From Planctomycetales bacterium (lineage in GTDB: Bacteria; Planctomycetota; Planctomycetia; Isosphaerales; Isosphaeraceae), in NCBI GenBank assembly GCA_027459775.1, contig DAIDHE010000467.1:1-55539 (forward strand): a DNA stretch of 55,539 bases, read 5' to 3'. The position numbers were made by a program, and so were the translations under genes. The notes beneath the pieces are model-generated. The model searched no databases. It was given only the letters and a program-made list of their open reading frames with translations, and was not told where the DNA came from. Of the stretch, positions 1-9,183 are shown in pieces (position 1 is the first letter of the stretch; every line of letters starts with the position of its first letter).

Positions 1-78
1 CTGAAGCCGGACGAGCAGGCGGAGGTAATCGCGGTGATCCTCGATCCGGCGGACGTCGTCGCGAGCAGTCGGTTGCAT
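1..78 (-). CDS. ECF sigma factor, N-terminal fragment (cut by window edge)
   Basis: The first 26 codons of a sigma-70-family ECF factor, starting at the ATG whose complement is at 76-78 and running off the left edge. The visible residues (MQPTARDDVRRIEDHR...) are identical to the start of the sigma gene at 23594-24178, and every base in this coding stretch is identical between the two. It is therefore a second paralogue or the edge of a duplicated sigma/kinase locus. Whether the rest of the gene is intact cannot be seen. Function by homology: a promoter-recognition subunit of RNA polymerase, probably controlled by a partner kinase. Confidence 0.7.
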   Translation of the reverse strand, partial: MQPTARDDVRRIEDHRDYLRLLVRLQ

Positions 79-481
79 CGTTCCGCGCCCCCGTCGCCCT
101 CGGTACCACGTGAAGCCTTCCACGCCGGCTCTCGAATCAAGTTACGGCAACGCCGCCTCGCGCCGATAGGCCCTTATGGCCCGCTCGATCATGAACTCTT
201 GATGGTTGTCTGATGATTCAACTACCCCCTGGTGGCCCATGAACGTCGCACTGCGGGTGGGCCGAATTCCAAGGTTTTCAGGCCTCACGGGTGGAAAACT
301 GGCGTCAAACCATGGCCAGAAACCGCACGAAACTCTCGACCTCGGCGCTGGCCCCGAAAGATCGGCGATCCTAACATGCTGACAGGCATAGGACTTACGT
401 CGATGTTGCCGATTTTACGTCACGGCCGAGCCGTGCGATGAACAACGGCCGCCGGGAAGGAGAGTCCATTTACAGAATTGA
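1..481. repeat. Long direct repeat, left copy (partner 24101-24581)
   Basis: Bases 1-481 match 24101-24581 in the same orientation with 10 substitutions and no gap, about 98% identity by hand count. The differences lie at 125, 187, 252, 307, 394, 406, 410, 454, 469 and 470. The first 124 bases, including the sigma coding part, are identical. The repeat probably continues left of the window. It contains the sigma gene start, a 32-codon minus-strand ORF (142-240) and a perfect 6-bp inverted repeat with a 3-base loop (421-435). Similarity stops abruptly at 481, just before a transposase remnant; the other copy stops 20 bases before the tRNA-Gln fragment. Confidence 0.9.
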
Positions 482-525
482 CGTTCCCGCCAGAAGTAGT
501 CGCGTGAAAAGACGGTGTTTTTTGC

Positions 526-967
526 TCAGGCCGCTATCCGGGCTTCAAAACCATGAGCGCGGCCGTCGCGATCTCGGAAAACGCTTTGGAAGCCGCCCAA
601 CGGCCGTACGAAAGGCGCGAAAATCCCCTCATTCTGCCCAAATCCTCCCTCTGTGAACGCCTGGGCCACTTGGGCGCTCACCCAGGCGCGCAGCTTCGTC
701 GCCGCCGCCCGCAGCACATTCCAGCCGGCCGCCTTGTGCAGGATCACACGGTACACGCTCCCTCGTCCTCGCACCCTCAGCCGGCCCAGACCCAGCCGAT
801 TCTTCAGGCCGCTGTTGGTCGACTCGATCCCCGAGCGGTTCGCGTACCGCTCTTTGAACACCGGAGTCTCTTGCTCACGCCGCCGCCCGTCCAGCCGATG
901 ATCCTTGTGGGTGAAGGTCTTCCTGTAGTGACGGCCGCCCCAGGTCTCATTGATCGGGCAAGCATCT
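526..967 (-). pseudogene. Transposase remnant, IS1182-type DDE C-terminus
   Basis: An open frame with no good start covers about 145 residues between a stop near 965-967 and the terminal stop at 526-528. It contains the block ERYANRSGIESTNSGLKNR followed by GLGRLRVRG, the typical C-terminal signature of IS1182-like DDE transposases (around the catalytic Glu), preceded by the usual basic stretch ending RRREQETPVFK. The N-terminal catalytic half is absent, so it is a dead remnant. It sits directly against the end of the long direct repeat, which suggests that an insertion or deletion event made that boundary. Confidence 0.75.
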
Positions 968-1115
968 TATTTTGCATTGACTTGCGCCGACAAAACGAGC
1001 TCGGGACACTTTTGGCGGGAACGTCAAGATTGGCGCCTCTCTTCCTTTCCGCGTTCTTGGGGCGAACCGCGGTTCCTCTGGCCTCCGGAAGAACGCGACA
1101 AAGCCGGGGCGGCGC

Positions 1116-2720
1116 TCACTTCCAATGGAGGATCCAGCCGCGCGCTGGTGCGATCTCGGATACGCCGTCGAGTTCCACGGTCGTCGGCTCGTCGTTGAAG
1201 TTCTCGATCACGGAGCTGCCGTCTTCCCAGAGCAAGAGCGCGACCCGGTTAGCCGCGACGAAGCGCCGGCCCAGCGGCCGGAGCAGCGGCGCCCGGATGC
1301 GGTCGAGCGTCTCTTTCGGCAACCGTAGCAAGCTCTTCGGATCACCCTTGACCGACAGGATGTGGACGTTGGCGGCGTCGAGCGCGACCTTTCCGGCCAA
1401 ACGCTTCGCGAGTCCATCGGTCAGGAGTACGGGCTTCCCCGCGGCGATCAAGGCCGAGAGGCGCTCGGCCAACTGGGGGTCAAAGAGCGCATGCTGCGAG
1501 AAAAACGCGACCTGGGCGTCGTCCGGAAAGGTGTGGCAGGGAACCAGCGGCAAGCCGAGCATGCCCACGAAGTCGAACACGCGCGGTTCGTCGTGCGCGG
1601 GACTGCTGGGCGGCTTGTAGACGGCCACCCCGACGAGCCGGCGGTGGCGAATCTGTTCCGCGACGACCAGAAGCTCCGCAAGGTTCGCCCGTAATTCGGA
1701 GACGTTGTTCGGTCCCGTGCCCTGTTGCAAGGCGCCGTAGCAAAAGAGCAAGGACTCGCCGGCGCCCGCCAGGACTGTCTGGCGGGCCTGCTCGACGTAG
1801 GTTTTCTCCGTGGTTCCGTAGGGGTCGTACCAGCCGCCTCCACATTTCACGCCGCCGAGCCGGCCCAGCCAGCGCATGAGGAAATAGGCTTCGTACTGCA
1901 CGGTGCCGCCCCAGCGCCGGTCGCTGTAGTCGCGTGTTTCGGTGCCGACCCAGATGCGATCAAATTCCTTCGTCTCCCGGACCACATCGTAGCCCCGCTC
2001 CTGGAACCGATCGTACCACTGGGGATACTTGATGATGACCTTCACCCGCGGATTCACGCGGCGGGCGGGTTCGAGAATGCGTTCGCGTGAGAGACGAGCC
2101 ATCAGCTCGCATCGGTAATCGGTCCAACCGTCCCCGGCGACGGGATACCGGCGTCCGCCCACCGTGACGGTTCGGCGAGTACGCGCGGCCGTGCAGTCCG
2201 CGCACGTGCAGTCGGTGAACCAGAAGTCATCGATCATGATCTCGTCGAACACCGCGGCCGTGTCCTCGAAAATCTTCTGGAGCTTGTCCTGGGTCTCGGC
2301 GTCGGTGTAGCAGGAGATCAGGTTCCAGGCGCTGGAGGGTTTACCGACTCGGGTGGTGGTCACGCACCCCGAGGTCTCGAACCCCTCGGCCCGAAAGCGG
2401 TCTCGCGCCGACTGGAGAAGCCCGCGCGGGGCCTGGTAACCATCACGAAAGCTTTCGAGATAAACCTTGGTGACGCCTGTCCGCTTGCACCAACTCAGTG
2501 CTGTCTTGACGCCGGCCTCGGTTGCCAGGTGGTCCCGCACGTCGTGGGCGGTGAAGAGTGTCGAGAACCGATGGACGGCCTGTTTGCTTTTCGCCAGGTT
2601 CCACAGGTCCGGGGCCGCGGCGAGTCGTCCCGACGCCGGATCGCCCCCAAGGGCAGGTAGGCGGCCGAACAGCAAGGCGACGCTCGCCAGGAGCGCGAGC
2701 AGTTCCCGTCGTCGTATCAT
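1116..2720 (-). CDS. Exported TIM-barrel, glycoside-hydrolase-like protein
   Basis: 534 residues, last gene of the long minus-strand operon. The start at 2720 is chosen because GGAGG lies just upstream and a signal peptide follows at once (basic MIRRRE, hydrophobic stretch to about residue 25). An upstream start in the same frame would overlap the preceding gene and add a non-secretory leader. The body looks like a (beta/alpha)8 barrel. The acidic segment DEIMIDDFWFTD (159-170) followed by CTCADC (171-176) resembles catalytic-strand regions of hypothetical glycosidases, and a similar CTCxxC occurs in the DUF4838 protein of this operon. The C-terminal part (about 400-534) looks like a Rossmann/glutamine-amidotransferase-like segment plus a small beta domain, as in many glycosidases. 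Exact family and substrate are unknown; a polysaccharide-processing role is inferred from context. Confidence 0.75.
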   Translation of the reverse strand: MIRRRELLALLASVALLFGRLPALGGDPASGRLAAAPDLWNLAKSKQAVHRFSTLFTAHDVRDHLATEAGVKTALSWCKRTGVTKVYLESFRDGYQAPRGLLQSARDRFRAEGFETSGCVTTTRVGKPSSAWNLISCYTDAETQDKLQKIFEDTAAVFDEIMIDDFWFTDCTCADCTAARTRRTVTVGGRRYPVAGDGWTDYRCELMARLSRERILEPARRVNPRVKVIIKYPQWYDRFQERGYDVVRETKEFDRIWVGTETRDYSDRRWGGTVQYEAYFLMRWLGRLGGVKCGGGWYDPYGTTEKTYVEQARQTVLAGAGESLLFCYGALQQGTGPNNVSELRANLAELLVVAEQIRHRRLVGVAVYKPPSSPAHDEPRVFDFVGMLGLPLVPCHTFPDDAQVAFFSQHALFDPQLAERLSALIAAGKPVLLTDGLAKRLAGKVALDAANVHILSVKGDPKSLLRLPKETLDRIRAPLLRPLGRRFVAANRVALLLWEDGSSVIENFNDEPTTVELDGVSEIAPARGWILHWK

Positions 2721-2745
2721 GGAACGTCCTCCATCTGGAGTGGTT

Positions 2746-4533
2746 TCATGGAAGCGAGTTTGACCGCCGTCCGACCCAGTCGCCTTGGTTGAGGTCAAAG
2801 ACGCGAGGATCGGCGTCGCATGCCTTCATCACCACCCCGAAAGCGGTGATGCCCAGGGTGCGGTCGTCGTTCGAGCCGGGCGTGAGAGCCTTGGGCGCCC
2901 AGCCCCGGCAGCGCAGCTCGAGAGTGACGTGGTCCGCGGACACGGACGGTAATTCGACGACGAGACTGGAATCGCTGGTCCGCAGGGCGACAAGCCGCCG
3001 GCCATCCAGGTACAAGCCTGCGTCGGGCGACTCGGCCTGCTTGGGGATCGCCACCTCCATCGTCAGCGTGTATCGCTTGCCGGGCATGACGGGGAGGCAG
3101 AGCCGCGAGGCGGCCGAGGACCATCGCATGGTGCGCTTGTCAGCGCGTTCCCGTTGATGCCACTTCTTGAGGTAGACGGCGTCGCCCGGGGCGCCGATGA
3201 GAAGGCGATAGTGGGCGCGGGCCTCCGGGACGCTGTTCAACGGAGAGGGCTCGTTGGCGACCTCCTGCACGCGCTGGCCGGCCTGGTTGCTCACTCGAAA
3301 GCCGCTCGTGGCCTGGTTGGCCGTCAGGATGACCGAGCGGACCTGCTCCCCCGCCAGGACGGCGATGCCTTCCTCTTCGAACGTGCAACCCTGGACAATG
3401 GCCTTGCCGGCGTCGAACTGGATGGCCGGCGCGCCCCGGCCGTTGTTGTCCCAATTGACGAAATGGCAGGCGCTTGCCGTGAACTGGCCGAAGGGGCTGC
3501 GCATCCAGACGCAACGGTCGATCGGCCCCCAGAAAGAGCAGTTGACCAGGCTGACCTTACCCCTGGCTTCCGGCCCGACTTCCAGGCAGACCGAGTCGGC
3601 GCTGTGCCAGCGGCCGACGAACTCTCCGTTGGTGATCAGCAGTCCGGGAGGCTGAGCTTGCTCGACGAGCACGGCCCGGCGGCATGAGTCGGCCCCCAGG
3701 CCGAGGAAGTTGCCATTGGTACTGCCGGCGGCCGACGCGGAGAACTTGTAGCCCACGCCATAGCCAAAGCAGAAGGTGTTGTGGACGTATTGCCAGTCGG
3801 TACGCGCCAACTCGTAAGCGACCCCCTGCGTGTTGACCCATTTGCAATAAGGGTCGTCGGGATTGTAGGAGACTCCAAAAGGCCAAAAGTGGATGTTCTC
3901 GATATGGCCGATGTCGTAACACTCATCAACGTAGAGGCCGCGCCAACTGGGGTAGCCGGTGACGTTGCGGACGAGGTGGCGGGCCGCCCTGACCAGCTTG
4001 ATCGCCTCGTAGGGGTTGAGGAAGCAGCACTCGGTGATGCCGACGTTCTCGGTGTCGTGCGACTCGACGCAAGGCGGATAGGGCACGGGGGGCACATCCG
4101 TTTGTTTCCACTCGGGGTAGATCACCACCAGGCCGGACAGGGCGGCGTTCGAGCCCGCGAGCCGGATGAAGGGGGCGCTGGCGGGCTTGCCGCGGCCGGC
4201 GAAAGCCAGCAACACGGTGCCCTCCGGTTTCGCGGACTTGCCGGAGACGTTGGGCGGCACGCGATAGGTTCCCTGGAGTGTGACGCCAGCGGGGATGGAC
4301 AGTGCGCCGTCGATGCGCAATCGGCCGGCGGGCAGGTCCACGACGCCTCCGCCAGCCAGGCCCGCGGCATCGAGGGCCTTTTGCAACACCCCCGTGTTGT
4401 CCGTTTTTCCGTCCGCGACGACTCCCAACGCCGCGGCCCGCGCGCGCGACCCAACCTGGGCCAACGCCGCCGCGGGCTCGACTTCCAGGGCCCCCAGCGC
4501 CAGAACAGCCAGCCAAGAGAATCGCACGTGCAT
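2746..4533 (-). CDS. Exported pectate-lyase-superfamily right-handed beta-helix protein
   Basis: 595 residues. The start at 4533 (MHVRFSWLAV) is preceded by GGGAGA and gives a clean signal peptide. The mature N-terminus has the hallmark of the pectate-lyase superfamily (Pfam Pectate_lyase_3 type): ALGVVADGKTDNTGVLQKAL, then GGGVVDLPAG and a GVTLQG turn. Long runs of short beta strands follow, rich in N, C and G, as expected for a parallel beta-helix. A C-terminal beta-sandwich-like region (about 470-595) may bind carbohydrate. Such proteins cleave or bind polyuronates and other branched polysaccharides outside the cytoplasm. The gene ends 25 bases before the next start, consistent with one transcript. 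No catalytic residues could be assigned. Confidence 0.75.
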   Translation of the reverse strand: MHVRFSWLAVLALGALEVEPAAALAQVGSRARAAALGVVADGKTDNTGVLQKALDAAGLAGGGVVDLPAGRLRIDGALSIPAGVTLQGTYRVPPNVSGKSAKPEGTVLLAFAGRGKPASAPFIRLAGSNAALSGLVVIYPEWKQTDVPPVPYPPCVESHDTENVGITECCFLNPYEAIKLVRAARHLVRNVTGYPSWRGLYVDECYDIGHIENIHFWPFGVSYNPDDPYCKWVNTQGVAYELARTDWQYVHNTFCFGYGVGYKFSASAAGSTNGNFLGLGADSCRRAVLVEQAQPPGLLITNGEFVGRWHSADSVCLEVGPEARGKVSLVNCSFWGPIDRCVWMRSPFGQFTASACHFVNWDNNGRGAPAIQFDAGKAIVQGCTFEEEGIAVLAGEQVRSVILTANQATSGFRVSNQAGQRVQEVANEPSPLNSVPEARAHYRLLIGAPGDAVYLKKWHQRERADKRTMRWSSAASRLCLPVMPGKRYTLTMEVAIPKQAESPDAGLYLDGRRLVALRTSDSSLVVELPSVSADHVTLELRCRGWAPKALTPGSNDDRTLGITAFGVVMKACDADPRVFDLNQGDWVGRRSNSLP

Positions 4534-4657
4534 GGTCGGTCTCCCGGATTGTTTGTCAGAAACTCTCTGTCGTGGTACTCGGCGGGGCGGATTCACTTCC
4601 GCAAGATCGAATGCGACTGGAGGGCCTGGGGCCTGGACGCGCCCCCGTCAGGATGGT

Positions 4658-4771
4658 CTACCGAGGACATGCGGACGGTTGTGCGCCCGTGCGGTCCGCC
4701 GAGGCGGCCGCCAAGGCCGGGATGGCCGCCGAAGCCCTTTTGAAGAAAGCGCGCCGTGAAGTCTCCGCCAT
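4658..4771 (-). other. 37-codon Tat-leader mini-ORF (gene remnant or leader peptide)
   Basis: Two bases after the alpha-galactosidase stop, a very good Shine-Dalgarno sequence (GAGAGGAG) precedes an ATG at 4771. It encodes a 37-residue peptide with a twin-arginine leader (SRRAFFKR, then an Ala-rich hydrophobic stretch) that stops at 4658-4660 with no mature domain. About 124 bases separate it from the next gene. The leader is of the kind carried by Gfo/Idh/MocA proteins in planctomycetes, so the simplest reading is the head of a deleted or frameshifted exported enzyme. A functional leader peptide is the alternative. Confidence 0.5.
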
Positions 4772-4773
4772 TT

Positions 4774-6912
4774 TCATCTCCTCTCGGCCAGGCCGCCATC
4801 GCCCCGCTTGCGCAGCTCCACCGCCGGCAGGCCCCTCTTGTACATGATCACCACCGCTCCCGGTCGGTCTTTCATGACGACCAGGAGGCCATTCATCATC
4901 AACTCCTTTCCCGTCGCCTCCGAACAGCTCTCCCTGTCCAGATATTTGATGGTGTACTTCGCCTTGGCGTCCAACCCCCGGAGCTTGAGATGAGCTGATT
5001 CGAGTGAGCTGTTTTGCCGCCGGAACACCTGGACCATGCCCGCGCCGGCTTCCGGACGGTTGAATTGCCAGGCGATCCAGGCCGTATCGGCGCGTGACCA
5101 AGGCGTGAGGGGGTAGAAGTCCCCATAATAGTCCGCGCCGACCTCGCGCCACTGTGAGAAAAGTCGGCGCAGCGACCGATAATCCAGAGTCTTGACCCGG
5201 ATGTCGACGCCGCAACCCAGTCCGGGCGCGGCATTGCTCCAGAAAGCGTACGGCTCGACCGGCGTGGATCCGCCGCCGTAGTAGGGCGCGCCGCTGGTCG
5301 CCACGGTGCCGGTCCCATGATAGGGGAGCCACATCGAGATGCCATACGTCATGCACTGGTGGCCAATCGGCTCGTAGGCATAATCGCTTCTCCAGAGCGG
5401 AACGGCGCGGCGCATGGTCTCCAGGTCATTGCGCCTGCCCCCGGACGCGCACGAGTCGATCAGCAGGTTCGGATGGCGCCTGCGCAGCTCATCCCAAAAG
5501 GCCAGGTAGCCGGTGACGTGCTTGATTTCGGTGACGCCCTGCCGATCCCGCGCGTCGTTCGCGCGCCAGCAGGGCAAGGGATCCATGTTGAAGTCTTGCC
5601 GGTAAAGGTCGATGCCCTGATCGGTAAGAAGAAGATCGATGTGGTTGGTGAGCCACTCTCGGGTTTCGGGCAGGCCCAGATTCAGCAGGCCGCCCTTGGC
5701 ACCGCCCAGGATCCAGGAGGGATGGTTCCTGGCGAGCCAACTGTTGGCGCTGACCCGCTCCGGCTCGAACCAAACAAGGGTTTTCACTCCCTTGCGGTGG
5801 GCGAAGTCCGAGATCGCCCGCAAACCGTGGGGAAAACGCCGCCGGTCGACTTCCCAGGTGCCGACGTCGGGCCAGCCACTCTGGTTCACATACCAGCCGG
5901 CGTCCATCCACCAGTAGTCGATCTTCAAGCCCTCTTCAAGGTAGCGGCTGATGCACTGAATCTGGTTTTCTTCCGTGGCCCGGATCATTTCACCGAACTG
6001 GCGCGAACTGGACGCGAACATCAAGGGTGGCGGCGGCGCTCCGCCGGGTCGGGGCAGGTTGTAGGCCGTCATCCAGCGCCGCCACACGTTCTGCGCGTCG
6101 ATCCAATCCCCGTTCCAGGCTTGCAGCACGATCAGCGGGCCGCGGACTTCTTCGCCGGGGTGGAGCTTGAACCGCGTCAGTTCCTGTCCCGCCCGAACAT
6201 GGATCGAGCGCGTTGAATCACGAGTCAACTCCGCCGCCCATTGACCGGGCCAGCCCACGACGATCACCATGCCCCGCCCAGCCGCCTCGAGGTTGAAATA
6301 CGACCAATCAACATTCGTCGGGCGCCCGCCCACGGCGCCGAGCCGTTTGCTGGCGCCCGGCCCCAACCGCGTCTCGAGCGGGCCGTAGTCGGAACCATTG
6401 GCCGGTGAGCCGATATTGTGATGCAGCAGGAATTCGGCTTCCGGGCCGCGCTCGAGCTCGATATCCAGGGCCTGAATGTTCTCAAGAATGGGCGTATCCA
6501 CCGTGCCGGTGTTCTTGAAGTGGAGGGTCCATTCCACCGTTGGGAATCGATGGTACGCAACCGCGACACACCGGAGCGCCAGCCCGGTTTTTCGGTCGGT
6601 GTAAGTCAGCACGTATTCGGTCCGCTCGCCGTCGAGCTTCCGGGAGCGACGTTCCAGCGGCCATGTCGCGAGGAGTTCCACGGACGGCCTGCCGTCGTAC
6701 TGAAAGGAGAAAGGTATTCTGGTCTTGGGGAGCATTCGAGTGGTGGGCTGGTCGGGTTCGGGACGGTGATCCGACCTGGCGCCCTCGAAGACGTCGGAAA
6801 TCCAGCGATGGAACTCGGCGCGGTCGCCGTGCGGCGGCGCCGCGGCCCCTGCTCGGCCGGCCCAGAAAACCGCCGCGAACACGACCACGGCGAGCCGTGA
6901 AACAAGGTTCAT
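4774..6912 (-). CDS. Exported alpha-galactosidase, GH36 family
   Basis: 712 residues, with a signal peptide (MNLVSRLAVVVFAAVFWAG) and GGGGGA upstream of the start. The ATG overlaps the stop of the preceding gene (ATGA), so translation is probably coupled. An N-terminal beta-supersandwich precedes the (beta/alpha)8 domain, which shows GH36/clan-D motifs: YWWMDAGWY in the sugar-binding strand, LYRQDFNMD with the likely nucleophile Asp440, and SCASGGRRND with the likely acid/base Asp496. Length is normal for bacterial GH36. It should hydrolyse terminal alpha-galactosides (or a related alpha-linked sugar) by a retaining mechanism in the periplasm or at the surface. Specificity within GH36 cannot be read from the sequence. 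Confidence 0.9.
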   Translation of the reverse strand: MNLVSRLAVVVFAAVFWAGRAGAAAPPHGDRAEFHRWISDVFEGARSDHRPEPDQPTTRMLPKTRIPFSFQYDGRPSVELLATWPLERRSRKLDGERTEYVLTYTDRKTGLALRCVAVAYHRFPTVEWTLHFKNTGTVDTPILENIQALDIELERGPEAEFLLHHNIGSPANGSDYGPLETRLGPGASKRLGAVGGRPTNVDWSYFNLEAAGRGMVIVVGWPGQWAAELTRDSTRSIHVRAGQELTRFKLHPGEEVRGPLIVLQAWNGDWIDAQNVWRRWMTAYNLPRPGGAPPPPLMFASSSRQFGEMIRATEENQIQCISRYLEEGLKIDYWWMDAGWYVNQSGWPDVGTWEVDRRRFPHGLRAISDFAHRKGVKTLVWFEPERVSANSWLARNHPSWILGGAKGGLLNLGLPETREWLTNHIDLLLTDQGIDLYRQDFNMDPLPCWRANDARDRQGVTEIKHVTGYLAFWDELRRRHPNLLIDSCASGGRRNDLETMRRAVPLWRSDYAYEPIGHQCMTYGISMWLPYHGTGTVATSGAPYYGGGSTPVEPYAFWSNAAPGLGCGVDIRVKTLDYRSLRRLFSQWREVGADYYGDFYPLTPWSRADTAWIAWQFNRPEAGAGMVQVFRRQNSSLESAHLKLRGLDAKAKYTIKYLDRESCSEATGKELMMNGLLVVMKDRPGAVVIMYKRGLPAVELRKRGDGGLAERR

Positions 6913-9098
6913 GGCGTCGATCCCCCTGTAAGGTTCACAATGTCATCACCTTTCGATATGACACTGACAACCCGCTCTCCATCGATCAGGATCTGGTACC
7001 GGCTCCCTTTCGGCGCGCGGATGTGGATCTGCTCGTCCTGGAGGCACACGGCATAGGGAGCGACCACGCGGTGGCCCGCGCTGTCGGCCACGGCCAGGCC
7101 GGCCAATCGGCCGTCCAGCGCCAACCGCAGACTGACGAGCGCGCACGGGTTGATGAAGGGGCCTCTGCGCGCCTGCGTGGCCAGCTCGAAGCTGTCGGGA
7201 AGGCAGCCGATCAGGGGACCACCGGGCTGCTGCATTTGCTCACCGGCAATCAAGATGCCTTGGGCCAGGCGCCTCCAATCGAGGGACCGGTCATGGGGCG
7301 CCAAGAGGAGCAGCGCGTCGGCATACACTAGGCCGCACCATTGGACCGGCAAGCCGATCCAGTTCGGCGCGGTCCAGTTGGTAGCGCCCAAGACCGGGAC
7401 AGTGCCGTACACCATGACGGCGCGGTCGCCCCAGAGGTAAACAAAGGGGGCGCCGCTGAGCGCCCACTTGCGGGCGAGATCCAGATACGCTTTGTTTCCG
7501 GACAACTCGTAGCCCCGGACGTAGGCATGAACGAGATGGGCGGCCGCCAGGATATCGGGAGTGTGCAACGACAACTCCCAGGTTTGTGCGCCGCGCGGCG
7601 TGCGGAACCGTCTCATGTAGTTCAACGTTTCGAGGCCCGCCGCCAGGGCCCCGCGGTCTCCCGTCAGCCTGGCGAATTCCAATAACACGGCCGCTCGCTC
7701 GGCGCAAAACCCGCTCGCGGTGTCCTCGAAATGCCCGCGCTGATATTTACCCGCATAGTGATATGAGCCGTCGGGCTTCTGTTGTCGGAGCAAGTCGGTC
7801 GCCTGGCGTCGCCGGAACCGCAGCCACTCGTCGGCCCGGCCCGTGACGAAGTAGACGACGTCATTGGGCAAGTGCGCGCCGCCCGGAACCAGCCGGGGCA
7901 ATTCGGGAACCCGACCCGTGAGTCGAAACACAGTCGAGGCGCAGTCCGCATAGGGCCGCCGAGCCCAGTTCGCCTCGGCGCAGGGCCCCCAGCCGTCTTT
8001 CCCCTTCAGGGGGCCGTCGAGCGCTTGCCGACAGAGGGCCCACTGTTCGTCGGGCCCGCGCGGCACCCGCGGCGGAGGCGGCAAGCCATGATTCTGGATC
8101 GCCCAGCGGATCGACTCTTCGAACGCGGTCGATACCACACGCAAGGTCGCTTCGATCTTCTGGCCGCGCAGAGCCATGCGCTGTCCACGGCTGCCATCCA
8201 CGAAATTGGGCGCGGCGAATGTCGGCTGGAGACGCATGTCCTTCCAGGTGATGGCGACGGTGTCGTCGCCGGTTCGGCAGGCCATGAGCGGCATCGTCAC
8301 CTTGCTCACCGCGGGCGCGAAGCGCCAGTGATCGGGCGTGTCGACGTCGAGCCGCGAAGACGACGCTTCTCCTTTGCCCAGGTACTCGAGCCCCGCGAAC
8401 AATCCCTGTTCCAGCGGACCCAGCGTCCGCAAGACCGGCCCCTCGCACGATTCCTGGCTGTCGATCGCCACGGCGACGTCGTCTCCGGTGATCGTGACCG
8501 ACAGCCCGATCCCGTCGCCACGGAACCTGAGAGAAGTTTCTTGATCGAGCAAGCGCAGCTTGGGCGCGACGCGGCCGCGTTGAATCAGCGGCGCCGCGAG
8601 GGCGACCGCGCGGCCGCCTCGGACCCAGCGGATGCCGGCGCCATCTTGGGCGATCTGAATCGTGTAATCGCCCGCCTGACGGGTCACCCACTCGGCCGGT
8701 GCGTTGGGGCGGTAGACGAACACCGGATGGGACAGGGTGGGCAGACCCGGAGACTCGAGCTTCAGGTCATAGATCTGGAAAGGCGCCTCTCCCTCGGCAG
8801 GCATGGAGAACGTTCCAACGCCCCCCTCGAGGATCTCGAAGTGCCGATCGCCGACGGCGAACTGGATGCGCCTGGCCGAGTGATTTCGCAGGCGAAAGAC
8901 AATCTCGCGCTCGCTGGATGCGAGGTTTTCGATTTCCAGCGGAGATCCTGCTTGCTCTTGGCCGGCTGTCGGGGAACAGGCAGGGGCGACGCCGATGAGC
9001 CCCGCGCCATTCACGGCGACGGCAAGGCCCGCCAGAATCCACCCGAGAGCCGGTGGCAACCCGCCAGATCGCTGAATCCCGCGACGAAATGCTTTCAC
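6909..9098 (-). CDS. Exported helical glycosidase-like protein, function unknown
   Basis: 729 residues. It starts at a GTG preceded by AGAGG and has a basic, then hydrophobic, N-terminus (about 15-40) ending in a Cys at residue 41 (VAPAC), so it may be anchored or a lipoprotein. Residues about 55-330 are beta-rich. About 360-650 contain repeated helical segments with GFCAERAAVLLEFARLTGD- and HLVHAYVRGYELSGNKAYLDLARK-type blocks that resemble (alpha/alpha)6-barrel glycosidases or lyases. The last 70 residues look like a small beta domain. The stop overlaps the GH36 start, so the two are likely made together. I do not recognise a named family; a hydrolase or lyase acting on the same glycan is the best guess. 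Confidence 0.65.
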   Translation of the reverse strand: MKAFRRGIQRSGGLPPALGWILAGLAVAVNGAGLIGVAPACSPTAGQEQAGSPLEIENLASSEREIVFRLRNHSARRIQFAVGDRHFEILEGGVGTFSMPAEGEAPFQIYDLKLESPGLPTLSHPVFVYRPNAPAEWVTRQAGDYTIQIAQDGAGIRWVRGGRAVALAAPLIQRGRVAPKLRLLDQETSLRFRGDGIGLSVTITGDDVAVAIDSQESCEGPVLRTLGPLEQGLFAGLEYLGKGEASSSRLDVDTPDHWRFAPAVSKVTMPLMACRTGDDTVAITWKDMRLQPTFAAPNFVDGSRGQRMALRGQKIEATLRVVSTAFEESIRWAIQNHGLPPPPRVPRGPDEQWALCRQALDGPLKGKDGWGPCAEANWARRPYADCASTVFRLTGRVPELPRLVPGGAHLPNDVVYFVTGRADEWLRFRRRQATDLLRQQKPDGSYHYAGKYQRGHFEDTASGFCAERAAVLLEFARLTGDRGALAAGLETLNYMRRFRTPRGAQTWELSLHTPDILAAAHLVHAYVRGYELSGNKAYLDLARKWALSGAPFVYLWGDRAVMVYGTVPVLGATNWTAPNWIGLPVQWCGLVYADALLLLAPHDRSLDWRRLAQGILIAGEQMQQPGGPLIGCLPDSFELATQARRGPFINPCALVSLRLALDGRLAGLAVADSAGHRVVAPYAVCLQDEQIHIRAPKGSRYQILIDGERVVSVISKGDDIVNLTGGSTP

Positions 9099-9183
9099 GA
9101 CAACCTCTTTCTCCTCGCGGTGAGGAATCGGCGCCGGTGGGGAGCGGGTGAAGAGGGGGCCCTTCCGAAACTCCCTCGCGCTG

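Noticed and set aside
2721..2798. Upstream ATG of the TIM-barrel gene
   Set aside because: It would overlap the preceding gene and place 26 polar residues before the signal peptide; the ATG at 2720 has a good GGAGG.
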